From assembly GCF_000797495.1 (NCBI RefSeq), contig NZ_JTGN01000009.1:196471-260470 (forward strand): 64,000 nucleotides of DNA, written 5' to 3'. This document shows, one piece after another, positions 45,444-54,517 of the stretch. The notes below the pieces were generated by a model that was given only the letters and a program-made list of their open reading frames with translations, had not been told where the DNA came from and did no database searches. Position 1 is the first letter of the stretch; each line of letters starts with the position of its first letter. The stretch comes from Robinsoniella peoriensis. Its GTDB lineage: Bacteria; Bacillota; Clostridia; Lachnospirales; Lachnospiraceae. The position numbers and the translations under genes are program-made.

Positions 45444-45468
45444 TGGGATTTTCCTACAAAAAATCCCA
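45444..45468 (+). terminator. Terminator-like hairpin oriented on plus, upstream of the KamA gene
   Basis: TGGGATTTT pairs with AAAATCCCA around an inner loop, then TTTTTT on the plus strand. No plus-strand gene precedes it, so it may block antisense transcription; on minus it lies in the KamA leader without a T-tract. Confidence 0.4.
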
Positions 45469-45542
45469 TTTTTTATCCATTTTTTTGCATAAAAAGTCTT
45501 AACGCAATTTTAATGCGCCAGAATATGCATGAAAATGAGCCA

Positions 45543-46451
45543 TTACAGAAGTTTTTTAATCTCTTTTGCCTTCTCCATCAGTTCCTTTTCATTTACATAT
45601 TTTGTCAGGCAGCCCACTCCTTCCACACAGGTTCCTCCTGTTACGTTTCCATATATAATGCTGTCTGTTACACTGCAGTCATGATAAAGCCCATAGATAA
45701 ATCCAGCCATAAATGCGTCTCCGGCACCTGTGGAATCAATTTTATTTACGTTTTGAAGCGGTGGAATGACAATGCTTTCTCCATTTTTCCAGTACAGACA
45801 GCCTGCACTGTCCAGTTTTATTATTACCTCCGGAAAAAACCTGCCCAGTTCCACAGCTGCTTCTTCTACATTGTCTTTTCCGGTGATTTTTAATGCCTCT
45901 TTCTGGTTTGGTGTAAAAAAATCTGCAAGCTCCAGATACTCTTTGTATTTCTGAGTGGACAGTCCTTCATCCCAGCCTACATCAAAAACCAGAATGGCGC
46001 CCTCTGCCTTCAGCCGTTTATAAGCATCCAGAAATCCCGCGTGCATATCGATGACTTTTGCCCCCTGCAGCTGCCGGTAAGTTTCTTCCTGGATTTTCTG
46101 TGTAATGTCCACGCGGTCCAGCGCTGACATAAAAGTCCGGTCCCTTTCCGTAATCATAACGGATGTTACTGCTACCGGAATTCCGTTTCCACGATATAAA
46201 TTTGCATAGGAGACTCCGCAGGCATCCAGCAGTTTGGCTGCATACCCGGAAAATACATCTTCCCCCAGAAAAGTTGCAATCTTAGAATCAACTCCCAGCC
46301 TGGACAATGTTATCATGGTCGCCGGTACACCGCCGCCCAGCTGAATATCCAGACTTTTTGCATAAACCTCTTCTCCCTCTTCTGGAAGGTGCCCCACTCC
46401 CAGATACAGTAGATCCAGATTTAAATATCCCACACCTGCTGCAAATCCCAT
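45543..46451 (-). CDS. PfkB-family carbohydrate kinase
   Basis: 302 residues. N-terminal glycine motif LDIQLGGGVPATMITLSRLG, VFDVGWDEG in the middle, and the C-terminal anion-hole/catalytic motif DSTGAGDAFMAGFIYG (catalytic Asp). Phosphorylates a sugar or nucleoside with ATP in the cytosol. It starts one base after the GH4 stop with a GGAG site. Together with GH4 and LacI it forms a three-gene sugar operon; the sugar cannot be named from sequence. Confidence 0.9.
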   Translation of the reverse strand: MGFAAGVGYLNLDLLYLGVGHLPEEGEEVYAKSLDIQLGGGVPATMITLSRLGVDSKIATFLGEDVFSGYAAKLLDACGVSYANLYRGNGIPVAVTSVMITERDRTFMSALDRVDITQKIQEETYRQLQGAKVIDMHAGFLDAYKRLKAEGAILVFDVGWDEGLSTQKYKEYLELADFFTPNQKEALKITGKDNVEEAAVELGRFFPEVIIKLDSAGCLYWKNGESIVIPPLQNVNKIDSTGAGDAFMAGFIYGLYHDCSVTDSIIYGNVTGGTCVEGVGCLTKYVNEKELMEKAKEIKKLL

Positions 46452-46452
46452 A

Positions 46453-47835
46453 TCAGCTCCATCCTTTCATATATGCTTCATTTATTTTCATATACTCATA
46501 TGCTAACTTTTTGGCAAAGGTATAAGAGTTAACCAGCGGGTGGACCATCAGGCAGTCAATTGCTTTTTCTATACTCTTTTCCCTGATTGCTTCGGAAGCC
46601 AGGCGTTCATACATTTTGACTCTGCGTATCATTTCCATGGGTATGCGGTCCGGTTCGATCTCGTGGGGGTAGTAATTACCGTTTTTAATCGTACAGCTGA
46701 TTTCTACCACATCGGTATCCTCCAGTCCTTTGACTGCTCCGTTATTCGGCACACAGAGTATCATTTCTTTTTCTTCCTCTCCCAATTCCGATTCAATGAA
46801 TTTCAGCGCAACACCTGCATATCCGCCGCTGTCTTTTGCATAAATATCAAAATGATAAGGAGGTTTTTTACTGTCTATTCCGGTCTCATTTGCCATATAT
46901 GCTGCTTCCCTTAAACCATACCACTTTTCAAATACCTTCAGGCATTCGTCAAAATTATGTTCAATATCCATCTTTGATAATTCTTCGGTCATATGGATGT
47001 TCACATCCCGGATTACTTCTCCTCTGGTGACTTTTGCATTTAAGATGTTCTGTACTGCCTCTTCTCTGTAGTAGAAGTAGTAGAGATATTCATTTAAAAT
47101 GCATCCCACATGCTCAACCAGGCCTTTATCAAAAAACCGCATTTCTGTGTTTTCATAAATTTCATCTTTTTGAAGCAGTTCCGGCATAATTTCTTTTCCA
47201 TCCAGTTTTATACTCTTAAAAAATGAGAGATGGTTTAATCCGTAACATTCTCCTGTGATGGAATCCTGGCTTACACCGTACATCTGTGCAAAGGAATGGA
47301 GCAGACTGCTGGGTGCATCGCAGATTCCATAAGTAAAATCAAACCCCATATCCCGCAAGGTCTGTGACACTACCCCCGCCGGATTCGTAAAGTTGAAGAT
47401 TTTTACACGGGGATTTGCGTATTTCTTCGCCAGCTCACAATATTCAACCAATGCCGGAATAGAACGCATTGCAAAAGAAAATCCTGCTGCTCCGGTTGTC
47501 TCCTGGCCCAGGATTCCCAGCGCCAGTGCTGTCCGCTCATCCTGTATACGCATTTCATCTTCCCCAACACGTATGGTAGTAATAATATAATCTGCATCTT
47601 TAATAGCTTCCACCGGGTCCGATGTCAGGGAAAAATTCACCGTATCGTCAATCCGCTTTGCAACCTGAGCCGCCATTTTTCCGTAGATGTTTAATTTTGT
47701 TTCATTGTTGTCCATAAATACAATTTCCGTAAATCCCAGTTTTTTGGCATGCTGTACCAGGCTTTTCGCCAGAAACATAGAACGTACACCGCCTCCGCCT
47801 ATTACTGTAATTTTTTTTGCTCCTGCTTTGCTCAT
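46453..47835 (-). CDS. GH4 family glycosidase (6-phospho-beta-glucosidase-like)
   Basis: NAD+- and Mn2+-dependent glycosidase acting by oxidation-elimination. 460 residues: N-terminal NAD motif KITVIGGGGVRSMFLAKSLV, TTIRVGEDEMRIQDERTALA, GQETTGAAGF, IFNFTNPAGVV, metal-binding Cys in TYGICDAPSS and His in YGLNHLSFF, and VPNNGAVKGL near the C-terminus. The start at 47835 follows GGAGG. No PTS gene accompanies it; the PfkB kinase next door may supply or use the phosphorylated sugar. The exact substrate is unclear. Confidence 0.88.
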   Translation of the reverse strand: MSKAGAKKITVIGGGGVRSMFLAKSLVQHAKKLGFTEIVFMDNNETKLNIYGKMAAQVAKRIDDTVNFSLTSDPVEAIKDADYIITTIRVGEDEMRIQDERTALALGILGQETTGAAGFSFAMRSIPALVEYCELAKKYANPRVKIFNFTNPAGVVSQTLRDMGFDFTYGICDAPSSLLHSFAQMYGVSQDSITGECYGLNHLSFFKSIKLDGKEIMPELLQKDEIYENTEMRFFDKGLVEHVGCILNEYLYYFYYREEAVQNILNAKVTRGEVIRDVNIHMTEELSKMDIEHNFDECLKVFEKWYGLREAAYMANETGIDSKKPPYHFDIYAKDSGGYAGVALKFIESELGEEEKEMILCVPNNGAVKGLEDTDVVEISCTIKNGNYYPHEIEPDRIPMEMIRRVKMYERLASEAIREKSIEKAIDCLMVHPLVNSYTFAKKLAYEYMKINEAYMKGWS

Positions 47836-47857
47836 CTTCGTTTCCTCCATTTTTTAG

Positions 47858-48841
47858 TTACTGTCTCTTTTGACAGGTATTTCTCTGCACGATGTCAAAA
47901 GGCAGTGTGATATCCATATTTTCTTCTTCCCCATAGAGATTCAAGAACATATTCAGTGACTTTGTTACGAACTGCCGGATAGGCTGGTGAATAGTGGTAA
48001 GGGGCGGAACTGCCCTTCCCGCCGCAGTAATATCATCAAATCCCAGTACCGATACGTCTTCGGGAACCTGCACTTTGCATTCCTTTAGTGCAGCCATCGC
48101 ACCAATTGCCATTTCATCGCTGAATGCAAAAATTGCTGTAAATTCCCTTTCATTTTCTACTGCCTGTTTCGCAAGCCGGTATCCCATATCATAGGTAACC
48201 CCGCCAAACAACACCATACTTTTTTCATCAAAAGGGACATTCTTCTCTTCCATTGCCCGCTTAGCCCCGGTAAGGCGCTGAAAAACGGAACTGATGGATC
48301 TGTTGCGATCCGACAGGAACAGTATCCTTTCATGTCCAAGTTCCATCAAATAACGGGTTCCTTCATATCCTGCCGCAAGATCATTGATATGTACCATTCC
48401 CAGACGCCTGTCCAGTGTTGCCCCGCCGCACATAACAGTTCTGATTTTTTTTGAAGCAATATAATTCAGAATATCCCCGCTGATATTTTCATCCAGATAG
48501 ATAACGCCTTCTATATTCATTTCGTTAAAATACTGTTTGTAATCATCTTTGCCCTCTAAAATCGGGATAAAAACGATGCGGTAATCGTATCTTGGCATCT
48601 GATCCACAATCTCCCGCATAACCTCTGAAAAAAACTCAAGGGGAAACTCAGGGATTAAAACTGCGATAACACCACAATTACGATGCCGTCTTCCTTTATG
48701 TTCATATCCAAGCTTGTCAGCAGCATCTTCAATCTTCCTTGCCAGTTCTGTGCTTACCACTTTTCCCCCGCTGAAATACCTGGATACCGTAGCCAGGGAA
48801 ACACCTGCCTTTTTTGCCACATCTCTTGCTGTGAATGTCAT
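47858..48841 (-). CDS. LacI-family transcriptional regulator
   Basis: 327 residues. N-terminal helix-turn-helix TARDVAKKAGVSLATVSRYF with the hinge VSTELARKIEDAADKLGY, then a periplasmic-binding-like effector domain (NCGVIAVLIPEFPLEFFSEV, DVSVLGFDDITAAGRAVPPL). It is the first gene of its operon, 22 bases before GH4, so it probably regulates its own operon. An AAAGGAGG site precedes ATG 48841. Confidence 0.93.
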   Translation of the reverse strand: MTFTARDVAKKAGVSLATVSRYFSGGKVVSTELARKIEDAADKLGYEHKGRRHRNCGVIAVLIPEFPLEFFSEVMREIVDQMPRYDYRIVFIPILEGKDDYKQYFNEMNIEGVIYLDENISGDILNYIASKKIRTVMCGGATLDRRLGMVHINDLAAGYEGTRYLMELGHERILFLSDRNRSISSVFQRLTGAKRAMEEKNVPFDEKSMVLFGGVTYDMGYRLAKQAVENEREFTAIFAFSDEMAIGAMAALKECKVQVPEDVSVLGFDDITAAGRAVPPLTTIHQPIRQFVTKSLNMFLNLYGEEENMDITLPFDIVQRNTCQKRQ

Positions 48842-48958
48842 TTATATCCTCCTTTTGTTTCCTGCTGTTACTTCTTTTTTTATTGAAGTCCACATCAATC
48901 AGTTAAGCTGTTGTATGTTTAATGTTCTTATAAATACTGCATTTTTGATGTTAATCTT

Positions 48959-48986
48959 ATTATATTCCAGTTCATTTAAAAGTCAA
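48959..48986 (-). promoter_or_regulatory. Promoter of the LacI-GH4-PfkB operon
   Basis: On minus, TTGACT (48981-48986), a 16-base spacer and TATAAT (48959-48964), about 110 bases before the regulator start. Confidence 0.65.
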
Positions 48987-48988
48987 TC

Positions 48989-49015
48989 TTGTTTCATTTG
49001 TTTCCTTTTTGTTTC
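48989..49015 (-). repeat. Three GAAACAA repeats upstream of the -35
   Basis: GAAACAA on minus at 48989-48995, 48998-49004 and 49009-49015, immediately upstream of the -35. A fourth GGAAACAAA lies near the ribosome binding site at about 48854-48862. A possible regulator-binding array, not the usual CG-centred LacI palindrome. Confidence 0.45.
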
Positions 49016-49160
49016 CTAATTTTCAAGTAAACAAATTAAGCCTGGGGCGAAGCCGTCAAAAATCCTTTCTTTTCTGATCCCTATCCTATATAATAACGTA
49101 TTAGATATCCCAATTATCTTCATAATATAGGAAGTCCTATTGCTATGAAAGGAGTCACTC

Positions 49161-50297
49161 ATGACCAGAATAAGTATTACGAATACCCGTTCTTACGAGC
49201 AGCCTATTGTAAACAAAGCGGTATATGAACATATGGAACGTTTTAACCTTGGTAAAAAACTGTCCCCGGATACAAAGGTACTGATAAAGCCAAATCTTCT
49301 GATGAAGAGAACACCGGAGGAATTTACAACCACACATCCATCCATTGTTGAAGCCGTTATCATATGGCTGAAAGAGAATGGTATAAGTAAAATAACCATA
49401 GCTGACAGCCCTGGCGGTCCCTACACTGCTACTGCATTAAAAGGTATCTATCACGCATCGGGCATGACGGATATCTGTGAACGGCACAGCATCACTCTGA
49501 ATCTGGATACGTCTTCCCGGAATATAGAGAACAAAAAAGGGAAACTCGTAAAACAGTTTCCCATAATCACACCAGTCTGTGATGCAGACTTTATCATTGA
49601 CATTTGCAAACTAAAAACCCATGCGATGACTGGCTTAAGCGGAGCCGTGAAAAATTTATTTGGAACAATTCCCGGACTTACAAAACCCGCTTATCATGCC
49701 AGGTTCCCCGAAAAAACACCCTTTTGTTCTATGCTGGTCGATCTTTGTGAAACGGTTTCACCGGACTTTATTCTGGTGGATGCCATACAGGCAATGGAAG
49801 GCAACGGACCTTCCGGGGGCACCATGAGAGAGACGGGACTTATTCTGGCATCTGACAATCCCTATGACATGGATTACTGCCTGTGTAAGATCATTGGTGT
49901 AAACCCCAAGAGCATACTTACCGTAAAAGAATCCATTACCCGTGGATTATGCTGCGGTGATTTTGATCAGCTTGAACTGATAGGGGAAATCCCCAAGCAG
50001 GAACCTTTCCGGGTTCCCCGGGAATCCTCCCTTGATTTTACAACGTTTTTGCCTCCATTAATACGGCGTCCCGTCCGTGCCTTTGTTTTTCATTACCTCT
50101 CTGCGAAACCGGTAATCATAAATGAAAAATGCATCGGGTGCGGTAAGTGCGCGGAAAGCTGTCCCCAGAAAACAATTCACATTGAATCGAAAAAAGCTAA
50201 GATTTATTATCGTAATTGTATCCGCTGTTACTGCTGCCACGAAATGTGCCCGGTAAAGGCAATTGATATACGCAGAGGGTTAGTGTCAATCAAATAA
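49161..50297 (+). CDS. DUF362-domain protein with 2[4Fe-4S] ferredoxin tail
   Basis: 378 residues. DUF362 domain at about 1-290: VLIKPNLLMKRTPEEFTTTH, ADSPGGPY, CKLKTHAMTGLSGAVKNLFG and VDAIQAMEGNGPSGGTMRE. The C-terminal part (about 310-370) carries two cluster motifs, CIGCGKCAESCP and CIRCYCCHEMCP. Such proteins are common in anaerobes; the function is unknown, presumed redox. Monocistronic, ended by the hairpin at 50310-50343. Confidence 0.88.
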   Translation: MTRISITNTRSYEQPIVNKAVYEHMERFNLGKKLSPDTKVLIKPNLLMKRTPEEFTTTHPSIVEAVIIWLKENGISKITIADSPGGPYTATALKGIYHASGMTDICERHSITLNLDTSSRNIENKKGKLVKQFPIITPVCDADFIIDICKLKTHAMTGLSGAVKNLFGTIPGLTKPAYHARFPEKTPFCSMLVDLCETVSPDFILVDAIQAMEGNGPSGGTMRETGLILASDNPYDMDYCLCKIIGVNPKSILTVKESITRGLCCGDFDQLELIGEIPKQEPFRVPRESSLDFTTFLPPLIRRPVRAFVFHYLSAKPVIINEKCIGCGKCAESCPQKTIHIESKKAKIYYRNCIRCYCCHEMCPVKAIDIRRGLVSIK

Positions 50298-50309
50298 TGA
50301 AATATATTT

Positions 50310-50343
50310 AGGGCTGATATCCAATTTTCTGGATTTCAACCCT
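50310..50343 (+). terminator. Intrinsic terminator of the DUF362 gene
   Basis: AGGGCTGATATCCA pairs with TGGATTTCAACCCT (two mismatches), loop ATTTTC, followed by CTTTTT. It may also end the convergent 13-gene operon. Confidence 0.75.
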
Positions 50344-50351
50344 CTTTTTGC

Positions 50352-51089
50352 TTAAATTCTCCCTATGATCTTCTGTGCAGCAGCCTCATCCAAAAGAATC
50401 TCACAATTGGGGTGCAGTTGTACAACAGAAGCCGGAATGTCTGTAGTCACCGGTCCAAGTACTGCTTTCTCAATAATGTCCGCTTTGCTCTCTCCTTTTG
50501 CAATTAAGCAGATATTACGCGTCTGCATAATGTTTATAATTCCTCTGGTCAAACCGCCCAGTGGATAATCCGGCGCCACATTCGTTTCCCTCCGTACCCG
50601 TTCTTCAAATACCGGGTCCATAGGCGATACCCAGGTCTGGCGTTCAAAAGGCGTTCCGGGCTGATTGATGCCTATATGTCCATTCCAGCCAATTCCAAGC
50701 ATCTGGAGATCGGCTCCACCCCGCTGTTTGATCCTCTGTTCAAAAATCCGGCATTCCTGATCAAAATTTTCTGAAAAAGTAGGCGGCATAATGAAATTCT
50801 CATCAGGAATGTTCAAATTCTTTACTAGCTGTTCATAAATCATCGTATAACAACTTCCTGGATAAGAGCGGTCCAGATTCGTCAGTTCATCTACATTGAA
50901 TACGGTTACACCGGATGTATCAAAAGTATAACTTTTATAGATATCGCTCACAATCTGATGCATATTTTTTGTCGTTTCTCCTGTTGATAAACCAATCACT
51001 GCATCTGGCTTTGACACCATCTGCCCAATAATTCTCCAGGCTGCTGCCACATCAAAATCATGTTCTGTCTTCATTATTGTTATTTTCAT
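50352..51089 (-). CDS. NagB-like sugar-phosphate isomerase/deaminase with altered active site
   Basis: 245 residues, matching glucosamine-6-phosphate deaminase length and layout: AVIGLSTGETTKNMH at the phosphate site and VTVFNVDELTNL with the proton-transfer Asp67. The catalytic triad region reads GIGWNGHIGINQPGTPF (Asn136, His138, Gln143) where NagB has D-G-H-I-x-F-N-E. An Asn at the first position occurs in galactosamine-6-phosphate isomerases (AgaI type), but the Glu-to-Gln change is additional. Last gene of the large operon; probably handles an amino-sugar phosphate or a related hexose phosphate. Confidence 0.75.
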   Translation of the reverse strand: MKITIMKTEHDFDVAAAWRIIGQMVSKPDAVIGLSTGETTKNMHQIVSDIYKSYTFDTSGVTVFNVDELTNLDRSYPGSCYTMIYEQLVKNLNIPDENFIMPPTFSENFDQECRIFEQRIKQRGGADLQMLGIGWNGHIGINQPGTPFERQTWVSPMDPVFEERVRRETNVAPDYPLGGLTRGIINIMQTRNICLIAKGESKADIIEKAVLGPVTTDIPASVVQLHPNCEILLDEAAAQKIIGRI

Positions 51090-51110
51090 TTTAATTATTA
51101 TTTCCTTTCT

Positions 51111-53495
51111 CTAATCACAGTTATTACCACCTGCATAATCTGCAGCAAGCCAGAGCCAGCGGCATGCAGATGAGGTCCATACTTCACGATATGTAGCATT
51201 ATTGCCCTGGGGCCAGTATGGAATATCTTCATTGTCTAAGGTTTCAATTCCCACCGGAAGTTCTCCTACACATTCCCCCGGAAAAATCGCATACTGTGCC
51301 GGATACCGGCTGCCTGCGCCATACATCAGGGAGTGTCCAAAAGGATTTTTTCCAAAAATCCAATACAGCTGCTCTCTGCCTATCTGCAGCAGTTCCTCAT
51401 CCTGCAGATAGTGCCCAAGAAGAGACGCTGCCTTACCCTCAGACAGCATAACAACTGTATTTCCCCGGAAGGAAAACCAGATTGGGAAATTCCGGATTAC
51501 ATGGTCTTTTCCAATTAGCGTCCCGTTTTCTAACTGCTTTTTATAGTTTTCTCTTTCTTCCTCATAATTACAGGTAACATGCAGATATTGGAATACCTCA
51601 CTATTCTTATACTCATCCATTTTATGTACTCCGGCTGGAAGCATCCCATATGGTGCTGTATTTCCGGCAATTGCCTTCAGGTATCCGGCATAACGCTTCA
51701 TAGCATCTTCCCAGAGACTTTTCTTCGGTGCATCCGGCTGAGTCTCGCAAATACTGACCAGTGCCTGCATAAATTGCTGTTCCCTGGATTGATGATTAAA
51801 ATGTACTATCATCTTATGGCTTTCATCACGATAAAAAAATCCACTGATCCGGATGCCGGCCCTGCCTGTTTCCTGGCACTCCATCAGTTTATCGCACCAG
51901 TACTCCGCCTTTTTAGCATAACCTTCGTCACCGGTAGCTGCGTACAACGTGGAAGCTGCCCATACAATAACCGCATAGTGTTGCGATAAACCTGAATTGT
52001 ATGTATGCTCAAACATCTGAACCATTTCCATACCATAATCCCGAAACCTTTTTTCTGCAAATGAAAAATCTTCTTTTGCGGCTTCCAGACTGCCCCATGC
52101 CAATGGTTCGTCCTCCTCTTTTAATTGCAGATATGCATATGCTTCTATTCCCGAGAACAGGAAATTTTCATAGGCATGATTATAAACACGGGTCTTAACA
52201 TCATCCATATCTCCAATCAATCCATTTGTCCATCTGGTAGATCCTGCACTTGTAGCACGGTATCCGTCACCAAAACGGGTTCTTAAGATGAAATCCAGTC
52301 CCCAGCGTGCTTCTTCCAGAATTCGCTGATATAATCTGGGACTTTTATTTTTATATTTAGAGGCCACTTCTAGAAGTGCATGGACAATCTCGCCAGTCTG
52401 CGCACTCTGCTGTGAAGCATCACCTGCATCATGCCATCCGCCTGCAAACGGCATTATTAAGCCGTTATGCTCCGCTGCAATATCAAAATGACATGCACCG
52501 TGCTTTCCGGTAATCGGCATGCCGCATCTTTCACCGTACAGAAAATTTATTACACGCCATACATTCTCTTCCACAATATCTTTACTGATCTCAAATACAG
52601 GACTCTTTATACCGCCTGCCTGAAGATAGTAGCTTCCCTCCTCATAGACGGAGCTGAAATCCAGTACCTGAAAATCACCTCTTTCATTTGATACTGTTTC
52701 CACGGTTCCCGTATAGACTGCTTTTCCTGTCATCTCATCACAAACTGTAAATTCCGGCTCCATGATGTTAGCTACAGCTGTTTTCCTGCCTTCTATGAAA
52801 TATCCGGCACTCGATAACACAATCTGGCTGCTGCCGCACTCCCATCCCCATTCTTTCTCCGGATTCTCCACTTTTTCAACACCAATATCTTTATAACTAT
52901 AAGTAAGTTCCGGTCCCATGGCTGTATCCTGGCCGTTCAGAAAAGTGTAAAAATACAGTTCTGTTACCCTGTCTCTTGGCAACATGGAAAATTCCCAGAA
53001 GCACTCATTCCACTCATTGTTATTCAGATCAAATACCGTAAAGCCTTCCCTGCAGAAGCGATCCGGTATCTTTACTGTACCATTACTTTTAATACCCACA
53101 TTCAGATGCACTACTTCTGACCCCGGCACCTGGGGTTTTACCCAGAAATGAAGCCGGTTATATTCACTCCAGTCGTCCTCTGACAGTTCGAAATGCACTT
53201 CTGCTGTACCAAAATTACTGTAATCCCCGTCTGCCGAAGCCCCTTTAGGCCAGGCATCGCTTCGGACCGGTGCAGTGATACTTACATATTCCTCATTCTC
53301 CTCCATACCGATACGCAGCTTTCCTTTTTCGCCTGCCAGGGGAGCACTTGTCTGTCCACCACAACTCCACAACTCTTTTCTCATCACAACCTTTTTTTCG
53401 GGAAAAGAGGCTTCCAGTGATCTTTCCCTGTGAAGAGGCAGCATGGAATGAATAAATAAAGATTCCTCTATTTCTCTCTTAAACGCATCTTTCAT
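51111..53495 (-). CDS. Cytoplasmic GH9 family glycosidase
   Basis: 794 residues, no signal peptide. An N-terminal domain of unclear fold (about 1-210) is followed by an Ig-like CelD_N domain (about 220-305) and a GH9 (alpha/alpha)6 catalytic domain (about 310-790). Catalytic aspartates are in GGWHDAGDASQQS, and the general acid is the Glu of NATYREVWTSS near the C-terminus. Intracellular GH9 enzymes include exo-beta-glucosidases and exo-beta-glucosaminidases acting on imported oligosaccharides. With ROK and NagB-like neighbours, an exo-glucosaminidase role is a reasonable guess. It overlaps the ROK gene by 17 bases. Confidence 0.85.
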   Translation of the reverse strand: MKDAFKREIEESLFIHSMLPLHRERSLEASFPEKKVVMRKELWSCGGQTSAPLAGEKGKLRIGMEENEEYVSITAPVRSDAWPKGASADGDYSNFGTAEVHFELSEDDWSEYNRLHFWVKPQVPGSEVVHLNVGIKSNGTVKIPDRFCREGFTVFDLNNNEWNECFWEFSMLPRDRVTELYFYTFLNGQDTAMGPELTYSYKDIGVEKVENPEKEWGWECGSSQIVLSSAGYFIEGRKTAVANIMEPEFTVCDEMTGKAVYTGTVETVSNERGDFQVLDFSSVYEEGSYYLQAGGIKSPVFEISKDIVEENVWRVINFLYGERCGMPITGKHGACHFDIAAEHNGLIMPFAGGWHDAGDASQQSAQTGEIVHALLEVASKYKNKSPRLYQRILEEARWGLDFILRTRFGDGYRATSAGSTRWTNGLIGDMDDVKTRVYNHAYENFLFSGIEAYAYLQLKEEDEPLAWGSLEAAKEDFSFAEKRFRDYGMEMVQMFEHTYNSGLSQHYAVIVWAASTLYAATGDEGYAKKAEYWCDKLMECQETGRAGIRISGFFYRDESHKMIVHFNHQSREQQFMQALVSICETQPDAPKKSLWEDAMKRYAGYLKAIAGNTAPYGMLPAGVHKMDEYKNSEVFQYLHVTCNYEEERENYKKQLENGTLIGKDHVIRNFPIWFSFRGNTVVMLSEGKAASLLGHYLQDEELLQIGREQLYWIFGKNPFGHSLMYGAGSRYPAQYAIFPGECVGELPVGIETLDNEDIPYWPQGNNATYREVWTSSACRWLWLAADYAGGNNCD

Positions 53496-54435
53496 ATTGA
53501 TTTCTCCTATCCGTTAACTGCATTCCAAGTGAAGCGGCACCTATGAGGCCTGCATTGGCAGGGCTGAAACTTGAGAAGACAATTCCATTTGTCACTCCCC
53601 GCATTGTATCAGGCTCCAGACGCATCTTTACTTTTTCCAAAAGCCATCCGTCACCAATCACGCCTCCTCCAAGAATGACGGTATCGGGATCACTGTATCG
53701 AACCAGATTCATAATTACACATGCCAGAGTGTCTGCTGCATAATCGGTTATTTTTGAGCAGATAGCATCCCCCGCATCTGCTCTTTCAAAAAGCCGCACC
53801 ACGTCTGCCCGGTCCTGCTCATTCAGCAGTTCAGTTAAACCATAGTGTTTTAACTGACTTGTAAATCCAATACCAGACACCACATTTTCGGCACACCCCT
53901 TTCTGCCGCAGACACAAGTTCTCTGACTTTGAAGATCAACTACCATATGTCCAATTTCACCGGCATTGTGGTTTGCTCCCCGTATAATATGACCGCCTGT
54001 GACAACGCCTGCCGCCAGGCCTGTCCCTACGTTCAGATAAATAAAATCCAAGGTGCTTTTACCCTGTCCCAGCATTAATTCCGCAGTAGTTGCACTTCTT
54101 ACATCATTATCCACTGCACATGGCACATGGAGATTTGCTTCCATAAGCGCCGCCATAGGTACCGGCGGTGCTGTTATTTCATGGCTCATTGCTACCCATT
54201 CACCTTTTTTATTATCTACAATTCCAACAATTCCAAGACCGGCTGCTTTTATTTCTCCCTGAAACCCTATTGTTTTCTTATAATCTTCCAGATTTCCCAG
54301 AATGGCTTTTGTTGCTTTTTCCTGATCGTCAAACCCGGTTACGTATCGTTTACTGCTTAGGATTCTTCCGTCTTTATCCAGTTCTCCAATCAACATTTTG
54401 GTGCCGCCAAAGTCCAAGCCTAAATATGTTTCCAC
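53479..54435 (-). CDS. ROK-family sugar kinase
   Basis: 318 residues from a GTG with a GGAGGG site. ATP-binding LGLDFGGTKMLIGELD, DNDVRSATTAELMLGQG, the catalytic and zinc region GEIGHMVVDLQ with CVCGRKGCAEN, and VILGGGVIGDG. No helix-turn-helix precedes it, so it is a kinase and not a repressor. Substrates of the family are glucose, GlcN, GlcNAc or ManNAc. It probably phosphorylates the sugar freed by the GH9 enzyme, with which its 3' end overlaps. Confidence 0.9.
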   Translation of the reverse strand: METYLGLDFGGTKMLIGELDKDGRILSSKRYVTGFDDQEKATKAILGNLEDYKKTIGFQGEIKAAGLGIVGIVDNKKGEWVAMSHEITAPPVPMAALMEANLHVPCAVDNDVRSATTAELMLGQGKSTLDFIYLNVGTGLAAGVVTGGHIIRGANHNAGEIGHMVVDLQSQRTCVCGRKGCAENVVSGIGFTSQLKHYGLTELLNEQDRADVVRLFERADAGDAICSKITDYAADTLACVIMNLVRYSDPDTVILGGGVIGDGWLLEKVKMRLEPDTMRGVTNGIVFSSFSPANAGLIGAASLGMQLTDRRNQYERCV

Positions 54436-54517
54436 ACGCTGTCCCTCCTCATGTTCTTATTTTCTGCCATTGTTATATCAATCCTTTCCGGTATATTTTC
54501 AGCACACCATTTACAAA

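Larger units (their letters stand above)
48842..49160. other. Divergent regulatory region between lacI-type and DUF362 genes
   Basis: No gene. Minus side: a promoter and GAAACAA repeats (listed below). Plus side: TATAAT (about 49092-49097) is a possible -10 for the DUF362 gene, which has an AAAGGAG site. Confidence 0.5.

Noticed and set aside
45513..45893. 126-residue open frame on plus opposite the PfkB gene
   Set aside because: Overlaps the kinase catalytic motif in antisense and lacks an initiation signal.
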